This document shows, piece by piece, positions 20,687 to 26,262 of a stretch of DNA of 26,262 bases. The notes below the pieces were generated by a model that saw only the letters and a list, made by a program, of their open reading frames with translations, was not told the DNA's origin and ran no database searches. The stretch comes from a virus: positions 1 to 26,262 of the IMG/VR virus record IMGVR_UViG_3300031857_001187. One strand, written 5' to 3'. The first letter of the stretch is position 1. Each line of letters opens with the position of its first letter. Made by a program: the position numbers and the translations under genes.

Positions 20687-21584
20687 TTCTGATTTGTTCT
20701 AATTTTCTTTGCGCCCATTCAATACCAGCATCACCACCCCAAGCAAGCCATGCCAATCTTCCGCAGCCATCTCCTAACTCTTTTTGTGAATTTTGTCTAT
20801 GTCTTTCAAATGAAGCCATGCGTGAAATTGTTTCTTCACTTATGTTTTCGCCATTTGCTAATTGGTTTGCTCGTGCTTTTCCCGTTGCTTCAAGACAATC
20901 TCCCCAACCATTTTCTTCAGCATAACGTAAAGCTATCTTAGCGTTTTCACTTGCTTCTTTTGGATAGTCGTTATAAGTTTCTAATTTGTATTGTTCGTCT
21001 TTTAGTATCAAATCACGAATAGCTTTTAACAATCTATCTTCTTCAGTTTCTTGTAAACTCATTTCGTATTTATCTACAAAATAACCTTCAATCGAGAATC
21101 CTTTTACTTCACCTGCTTTTACCTTATTCCAAATCTCGTCGTTATTGACTTTCATTGAAATCATCCAAGTTCCTTTTGGTAAATTGAAGTTATATAATCG
21201 GCTTTTGTCCGTTTTTTCATCTTCAATGATCCAGCTTTCAACAACTGACATTCCGTCTAACATTTTCTTTTCATGTTCTAACGTTGCGTTGTTTTGGTTG
21301 GCTCTCATTAAAAATAACTCCGATGCCTTGCGTACTGTTTCTTCACTAAAATAAATATAAAATTCTTTGTCTCCGTTTTTACGATAAATCTGTTTGTTAG
21401 GAATTAAAGCAGCACCCATTAAGATACGTTTCTCTCCGTCAACTTCTTTAAGTTCTACTTCGTGTTTTTTTAAGGCTACAAAGTTTTCTTCTATTGCTGG
21501 GCTTTCAACAACTGAAACCGCATTGATACCGCTTTCGATTTTATTCTCATCAATAAGCAGTTCTATAATTTCCATCTTTGCCAT
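20670..21584 (-). CDS. prohead protease (XkdF/S78-like) with extra C-terminal domain
   Basis: 304 aa. Residues 10-190 match the XkdF-type putative serine protease: INAVSVVESPAIEENFVAL, GAALIPNKQIYRKNG, NNATLEHEKKMLDGMSVVESWI (catalytic His is likely in LEHE), and GEVKGFSIEGYFVDK with the conserved Ser. It would mature the prohead. Residues 205-304 add a separate domain: YPKEASENAKIALRYAEENGW, RANQLANGENISEETISRMASF, WGGDAGIEWAQRKLEQI. That module is found alone or fused to head proteins in many phages; its role is not clear to me. Confidence 0.87.
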   Translation of the reverse strand: MAKMEIIELLIDENKIESGINAVSVVESPAIEENFVALKKHEVELKEVDGEKRILMGAALIPNKQIYRKNGDKEFYIYFSEETVRKASELFLMRANQNNATLEHEKKMLDGMSVVESWIIEDEKTDKSRLYNFNLPKGTWMISMKVNNDEIWNKVKAGEVKGFSIEGYFVDKYEMSLQETEEDRLLKAIRDLILKDEQYKLETYNDYPKEASENAKIALRYAEENGWGDCLEATGKARANQLANGENISEETISRMASFERHRQNSQKELGDGCGRLAWLAWGGDAGIEWAQRKLEQIRNEKAN

Positions 21585-21595
21585 AATTCTTTAAC

Positions 21596-23809
21596 TTATA
21601 ATGTTGCGTTTTGTAACCTATTTCTATCTAAACTTTGAGCTGAAGTAACCTCACCACTAACTACATAAGCTTTTGTAGGTTGTTGTTGTAACGTCGCTAA
21701 TTGGTTTATTCCGCTTGTTCCTATTGTATTAAATTGAGGAGCCATAGCACCACCACCAGCACCTCCGCCTCCACCACTTGGGTTTTGAACTGGAGGAGGA
21801 CTTCCTCCACCCAACGTTTTTAAAGCTTTTGCTGTTGCCGCAATATTAGCAGCTATTCCGATACCTGTTGATATATTATTCATTGCTATAACTGGCGCAG
21901 CTGCTGCTCCACTTGTTGCTATTGCTTGAGGAGTTGCTAAAGCTCCAGCGTTTGCTAACTTATTTGAAATAATCATTTTTGCAATACCTATTGCGCTTTC
22001 TGCAATTACTGCTGCTTTTTGAACTCCTTTTTGCTTTTCAAATAAACTCGCTATTAATTGAACGCCTTGTAATGCCGTGTCTAAACCTTGTTGTTGTAAC
22101 GCTGCTTTTTGTTCTGCTGCTGCCTTAGCTGCTGCAATTTCTTTTTCTGTTGCTTCTTTATCTAAAGCAGCCTTTTTTTCTTTTGCTACCTTGTCATTTT
22201 CATAAGCTATGTTTTGATATTTTAAATTAATATCGTTTAGCTCATTCATTTTAGCCAATTCAATTTCTGCAAGTGCGTCTTTATTGCCTTCCGCTAAAGT
22301 TTCAAGTTCAAAATATTTGTCATTAACTAATAAAATTTCACGTTCTTGTTCCGTTAAACTATTTTGAAAATTTTGTTCAGCAATATCTTCTAATCTTTTA
22401 TTAAGTTCGTTTTGTTGTTCAATTGCTAAACGTGCTGCTTCTGCGTTTGCGTTTTTTATTAAATCGTTTTTTTCTTTATTAGCGTCTATTGTTTTTTGAG
22501 AATTTGTTTTGTCTATTTGTTGAACTGCTAAAACATAACCAGCTCTTTTATTTTTTAAATCCGTTAATTGCTTTTGTGTTTCTTCTTGTAACTTAATACC
22601 ATCCTCCTTTACTTGCTCAGGGTCAAATAATAATTTAGCGCCCTTTTCCGCCATTGAGTCAAAGAACTTATTAGCTTCTTTTAATGGTTCTAAATCAATT
22701 AATTTACCACCACCTAACGCTTCACTCACATAATTAGCACCTTTAATTAAAAGGTCAATTTGTGCTATCATTGCCGTTACAGGAATTAAAGCAATCTTAG
22801 TAATTGCTGCAATAACCTTTTTAGCTATTTCAAAGTTTCTAATTGTTGCTTCTTCTTGAGCTTTAGCCGTAATTTGATTTTGCTTTATTTGTTCTTCTGT
22901 AGCAGCTATAACTAAATCTATTTGCTTAATTTTAAGTTGTAAAATTTGCTTTTCACTTAAACCTTGTAACTTTAAAATGTTGTCTTGAGAATCTAACGCC
23001 GTTAATTTTTCGTTTTCAATAGTTACATTCTTTTCCGCCTTTTTGTTTAACGCTTCTTGTTCATCACTTACACCGCTAACAGCTTCTTTAATATCATCCC
23101 AATATGCTACAATACTTCCTAACGCAATAACTAAAAGACCAATACCAGTAGCAGCTATTCCTGTTCTAATTCCTTTTAAGGCAGTCATAGCCGTAGTGCC
23201 TAACGCTTTAAAACTACTACCTGCCTCTTTCAGCCCTTGTATTCCTTGACTAATAGCCATAACAGACTGTAGCTTAACCATTGTTTCTTGGAGCTTACTT
23301 GATTCAACACCAAATAATGCAGCAGCACCTTCAGCAACCTCAAAACCTGAAGCAACACCCCCAACAGCACCTAATAACTTTTGATTCATAGTTGTAGCAG
23401 AAGCGTCCACAACCATGTCGGTTTGCATTTGAACTTTTCGATAACCCGAAACAGCTTGTAATAAATCGTTATATTCCTTAGTTCCTTGTTTACCAGCTAA
23501 AGCTAATTCATATAAACGGTCTTCTGCTTCACCCATTCTTGTAGTAAGCGGTTGAAGTTCGCCATAGACTTGCTCAAATGAAGCGTTTAAATCTGTTGCA
23601 CTTTTGCTTAATGAATCGTAAGCAAGTGTTAATTTGCTTAATTCTTGGCGTGCTTTGTCTGCTTCTTCGCTATTGTCTCCGAATTCCTTACTTAAGTCCT
23701 CTACTTCTTGAGTAGTTTTTTGAATAGATTTGCGTAAGTTATCAAATTCACTTTGAACATCTTTGTTGTTCGTCTTTACGTTTAATTCAACGGTTCTTAT
23801 TTCTGCCAT
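21596..23809 (-). CDS. tape measure protein
   Basis: 737 aa, the longest complete gene. The N-terminal 130 residues are coiled coil (ELNVKTNNKDVQSEFDNLRKS, then LSKEFGDNSEEADKARQELSK) typical of Bacteroidota tape measures. Hydrophobic stretches near 220-240 (GLLVIALGSIVAYW) and 330-350 (IALIPVTAMIAQI) and an Ala/Gly-rich region follow. A second coiled coil (AEAARLAIEQQNELNKRLEDI) and Gly-rich C-terminus complete it. It fixes tail length and acts in DNA ejection. It lies upstream of the head genes, unlike the usual siphovirus order. Confidence 0.88.
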   Translation of the reverse strand: MAEIRTVELNVKTNNKDVQSEFDNLRKSIQKTTQEVEDLSKEFGDNSEEADKARQELSKLTLAYDSLSKSATDLNASFEQVYGELQPLTTRMGEAEDRLYELALAGKQGTKEYNDLLQAVSGYRKVQMQTDMVVDASATTMNQKLLGAVGGVASGFEVAEGAAALFGVESSKLQETMVKLQSVMAISQGIQGLKEAGSSFKALGTTAMTALKGIRTGIAATGIGLLVIALGSIVAYWDDIKEAVSGVSDEQEALNKKAEKNVTIENEKLTALDSQDNILKLQGLSEKQILQLKIKQIDLVIAATEEQIKQNQITAKAQEEATIRNFEIAKKVIAAITKIALIPVTAMIAQIDLLIKGANYVSEALGGGKLIDLEPLKEANKFFDSMAEKGAKLLFDPEQVKEDGIKLQEETQKQLTDLKNKRAGYVLAVQQIDKTNSQKTIDANKEKNDLIKNANAEAARLAIEQQNELNKRLEDIAEQNFQNSLTEQEREILLVNDKYFELETLAEGNKDALAEIELAKMNELNDINLKYQNIAYENDKVAKEKKAALDKEATEKEIAAAKAAAEQKAALQQQGLDTALQGVQLIASLFEKQKGVQKAAVIAESAIGIAKMIISNKLANAGALATPQAIATSGAAAAPVIAMNNISTGIGIAANIAATAKALKTLGGGSPPPVQNPSGGGGGAGGGAMAPQFNTIGTSGINQLATLQQQPTKAYVVSGEVTSAQSLDRNRLQNATL

Positions 23810-23945
23810 TGTACTTTCGTTTCTGCTGTTTATAAATCTTTTTTAGGTTCGAACTGTATTCGTGTTTTCCTTTAGCTATATCGACAATCTCACTTACATT
23901 AAAGAAATCATCTGTTTTTAAAAGTTCTAATATCTGTAATATCAT
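23787..23945 (-). CDS. small protein upstream of the tape measure, 52 aa
   Basis: ATG at 23945 overlaps the stop of the tail protein (ATGA); TGA at 23787 lies inside the tape measure gene (23-nt overlap). It starts MILQILELLKTDDFFNVSEI and has a basic C-terminus (KKIYKQQKRKYNGRNKNR). Its position fits a tail-assembly helper, but there is no frameshift fusion of the lambda G/T type. Function unproven. Confidence 0.65.
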   Translation of the reverse strand: MILQILELLKTDDFFNVSEIVDIAKGKHEYSSNLKKIYKQQKRKYNGRNKNR

Positions 23946-26262
23946 TGTTGTACTATTATTGTATTTGTTGCGCTTATATTCCCATTAATATCAGTATATG
24001 TAGCTACTATTGTTATAACTTGAACGGAGCTTTCTTCAGTAATTAAATATAAACCAGTTTCTGTAATTATTGGGTCTGTATTTTCGGCTAATATTCTTGA
24101 TGTTGTATTCGTATTTGCGGGAATACAAACCTCCACTATCTGATTTTGATAAATCGTACTTGGAGTTATTGTAACACCCGGGAAAGAACTTGTTATTGTA
24201 GCACTTGCAGTACCGTTTGGAAAAGGTATATTAACATCTAAACATTGAGCGTTAGGGTCAGGGTTAATTGGGTCTTGAGCAATTAAAGGTCTGAAGTCTA
24301 AATATAAACTGAAATTTACTTCACCAGTTGTAAGGTTACTTTTCATTTCGTTTATAATATATCTCTTATCTCGAATAATAACCCTATCGTTCAATCTAAG
24401 GTTACTTAAAAGGCTAATTGGTAAAATCGTCTTAACGTTAATTAAACGTTGTTTTAAATCGAATAAATTACTTAAGTAAGGAAAATAATAAGTAGCGTAT
24501 AATCCGTTGTTTATAGTTTCTAAATGAATTATTGAATTGTCAGCTCCAAAGTTTAAACTATATTTCGTGTTTTGGTAACTTAAATCTTGCCCGAATAAAG
24601 CGTAAGTGTCAATATTTTGATGCGTAGTACCATCGTAGAATCTTATATCATGCGGTAAAGATTGACTGGTTCCATAAAAATAAAACAAACAAGGCTTTGG
24701 AGTGTAAGCTTGATAATTTTCATTAAGCGCATACCCTAATATCGCATAATTAGTTCCATCTGTTGAACGTGCAAATAATAAATTTTCAAATGGGCTTTCT
24801 ATTACATACTCGCCTCCATCATAATCGAATTGATATTCTAAGTTCCCGTATTGCTGATTATAAGTTTTAAAGTAATTCTTATTTACAAATGATTCGCTTT
24901 CTTGATATTTAAACTTTATTCTTTTAAATAATTTAACTCGTTCAATATCTATTGAGTCTAAATCCGTATATTCGGTTATATCTACAATAGCTCCTTGACT
25001 ATACCATATATCTAAAGGCAAAACTTGATAAACATTTTCTTCTACGCCTACGCAAGTCATATTGAAATCTAATAAAACACCACGTAAGAAATCCTCAACT
25101 TTCATATCAGGAACAACGTTATTTAAATTCACATTACCTGTTAATGTTGTTTGAATTGTACTTATTTGTGCTATATTATTTAATCCTTGATTACTTGTTA
25201 TTTGATAAATAATATTTAAATCAACATTCATAGGTGCTGTTGCTCTTAACTTAAACGTTAATTTAGTATCTAAACCAATGGTGTTTTGAAAAGATACGTT
25301 TCCGAAATTGCCAGTAGTATCTCCAGTTATTGTTTGGTTATAATTACCATCTTGAAAAACATCAATATAAAAAGTCCCTGCCGCCGATAAATTTAGAACC
25401 TCAAAATACACTGTATGAGTTTGAGTTGGTATCGGTGCGTATTTTATATTTATGTAATCTTGGTAAATATTTACATATTCAAGTGAAGAAGGGTCAGGAA
25501 TATTAGGGTCTGCAATAACAGTTGCTATAATTTGGTCTATTACAATATCTGATTGTTCACTTACCCAAGTATATTGATTCGTGTTTTTGCCCCATAAAAA
25601 TAACCTTCTAAATCTTTGGTCATTAAAAAAAGAACTCTGAAACGTTATTCCGTATTTATCCTCAATAGCTTCAAATATCTTACTTACTTTAATTGCAGGA
25701 AAAAGCTCATCGTATTGAATAGCGTGTGTATTTTGTGTTATATCCTGCGTCCCGTGATGATATTCCCATAACCGCGTATTAGCGATTAACGGATAGCGAA
25801 CATCGTAATCTGTTGCCGTGTCAGTTATTCTATCGTATATTTCAGTTCCATCAAAAGCAAATTCTAAACTACTAAAATCTAAATCTTTTAATTTATCCTC
25901 TCCGAACTTATCTTTTAACGCAAGTATATCGCCATAAAAAGTTATAGTGTAACTTTCTACTTGCCCATTTTTTAGATTAGACTTTTCAAGTTGTATCTTA
26001 CCACGTCTAAAAAAAGTAAGGTCTATTTCTATAAATGCTGAACGCCTTATGTTAGGGTCTATTGTTGGGTTTACATCCGATTGATAAAAGTGTTCAAATA
26101 TCTCGTTGTTATGAGGAGTAGCAGGAACGGTAAAGCTTTGCGAAAAGTCAGTGAATACTTTTGATATATCCGAAATGTTTTGAACGCTTGAAGTAACGTT
26201 TATTTGTTCGTCGTTGAATAGTTCTAATTGAACACCCTCTATAAATATTCCTACTACTCGAT
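23942..26262 (-). CDS. Bacteroidota phage distal-tail/baseplate-like protein (5' end off window)
   Basis: The frame is open from the right edge (first full codon at 26260) to the stop at 23942, giving at least 772 aa; the start is beyond the window. A GTG at 25411 is internal, since the residues before it are in frame and family-like. The N-terminal part seen has DISKVFTDFSQSFTVPATPH and NNEIFEHFYQSDVNP, then RSAFIEIDLTFFRRGKIQLE and FYGDILALKDKFGED. This is the well-known Bacteroidota phage tail pattern 'K.FTD.S.SF..P.T..NN..F.HFY'. The C-terminus is beta-rich with Cys near its end. Probably a tail tip or baseplate component. Confidence 0.82.
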   Translation of the reverse strand, partial: RVVGIFIEGVQLELFNDEQINVTSSVQNISDISKVFTDFSQSFTVPATPHNNEIFEHFYQSDVNPTIDPNIRRSAFIEIDLTFFRRGKIQLEKSNLKNGQVESYTITFYGDILALKDKFGEDKLKDLDFSSLEFAFDGTEIYDRITDTATDYDVRYPLIANTRLWEYHHGTQDITQNTHAIQYDELFPAIKVSKIFEAIEDKYGITFQSSFFNDQRFRRLFLWGKNTNQYTWVSEQSDIVIDQIIATVIADPNIPDPSSLEYVNIYQDYINIKYAPIPTQTHTVYFEVLNLSAAGTFYIDVFQDGNYNQTITGDTTGNFGNVSFQNTIGLDTKLTFKLRATAPMNVDLNIIYQITSNQGLNNIAQISTIQTTLTGNVNLNNVVPDMKVEDFLRGVLLDFNMTCVGVEENVYQVLPLDIWYSQGAIVDITEYTDLDSIDIERVKLFKRIKFKYQESESFVNKNYFKTYNQQYGNLEYQFDYDGGEYVIESPFENLLFARSTDGTNYAILGYALNENYQAYTPKPCLFYFYGTSQSLPHDIRFYDGTTHQNIDTYALFGQDLSYQNTKYSLNFGADNSIIHLETINNGLYATYYFPYLSNLFDLKQRLINVKTILPISLLSNLRLNDRVIIRDKRYIINEMKSNLTTGEVNFSLYLDFRPLIAQDPINPDPNAQCLDVNIPFPNGTASATITSSFPGVTITPSTIYQNQIVEVCIPANTNTTSRILAENTDPIITETGLYLITEESSVQVITIVATYTDINGNISATNTIIVQQ

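Noticed and set aside
1150-23775. Frequent word TTCGTCTTT (AAAGACGAA) as a second DNA signal
   Set aside because: Many copies read as Lys-Asp-Glu codons in coding sequence, so it is more easily explained by amino-acid content than AAACACGAA; a Markov count would be needed.
25409-25411. GTG as start of the tail protein
   Set aside because: The same frame is open to the window edge and its upstream residues show the tail-family pattern, so the gene simply continues off the window.
1-26262. CRISPR array, tRNA, integrase or transposase
   Set aside because: I found no regularly spaced repeats, no cloverleaf-like segment and no recombinase or transposase motifs in any frame I read.

Overview
The window is a large piece of a tailed, siphovirus-like double-stranded DNA phage or prophage of a Bacteroidota host, most likely Flavobacteriia. 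The evidence is AT-rich DNA, promoters of the TTG-N17-19-TAnnTTTG type used by Bacteroidota, A-rich translation starts, and protein families typical of Flavobacterium-type phages. Every convincing gene lies on the minus strand, so transcription runs from the right edge to the left. I see no integrase, excisionase, transposase, tRNA, rRNA or CRISPR array, and no terminase, so the lifestyle is undetermined and the genome continues past both edges.

Right part (26262 to about 10905), virion and lysis genes in transcription order: a tail protein cut by the window edge, a 52-aa small protein, a tape measure protein, a prohead protease with an extra C-terminal domain, a very basic 43-aa protein, a Cys-rich small protein, a coiled-coil protein, a Glu-rich scaffold-like protein, the major capsid protein, a candidate tail-tube protein, a small beta protein, a portal with a Cys/His C-terminal extension, a head-tail connector, two fibre-type proteins, and a lysis cassette. 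The cassette holds a holin-like protein, a Cys/His endolysin, and a small protein with a cationic amphipathic C-terminal helix. Terminators follow the capsid gene, the tail-tube candidate and the lysis cassette.

Middle part (10876 to 3226), early and replication genes: five tiny genes joined by ATGA overlaps, a structured RNA just ahead of a replication initiator-like gene, a DnaB/RecA-type helicase, a PAPS-reductase-like PP-loop protein, a coiled-coil protein, a C5-cytosine methyltransferase, NinG, a winged-helix-like protein, an ERF annealing protein with a YqaJ-type exonuclease, and several small genes ending in a Cro-like HTH protein and a terminator. Left part (3217 to 1), a further operon: a zinc-ribbon protein, a membrane protein, a phage sigma factor with a TTG start, small conserved proteins, and a ParB-fused DNA methyltransferase cut by the left edge.

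The most interesting feature is the RNA and regulatory layer. Four operons (starting near 10858, 6000, 5571 and 3195) share one composite promoter: an AT-rich inverted-repeat-like box TTATATTA(A/G)AAA(A/G)TATA, then TAnnTTTG, then a 5' leader AACAATTAAA leading to TTATGA. Just upstream of the first of them, nested at the 3' end of the lysis cassette, is what looks like a roughly 60-nt small RNA gene with its own promoter and a cUUCGg-loop terminator. Its unpaired 5' part is the reverse complement of that shared early leader and start codon. A second candidate RNA (9980-9896) can fold so that one CUGCCU segment pairs either with a hairpin loop or with the translation start region of the replication gene. 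I propose these as a candidate undescribed phage RNA circuit. That is inference from sequence alone and needs RNA data.
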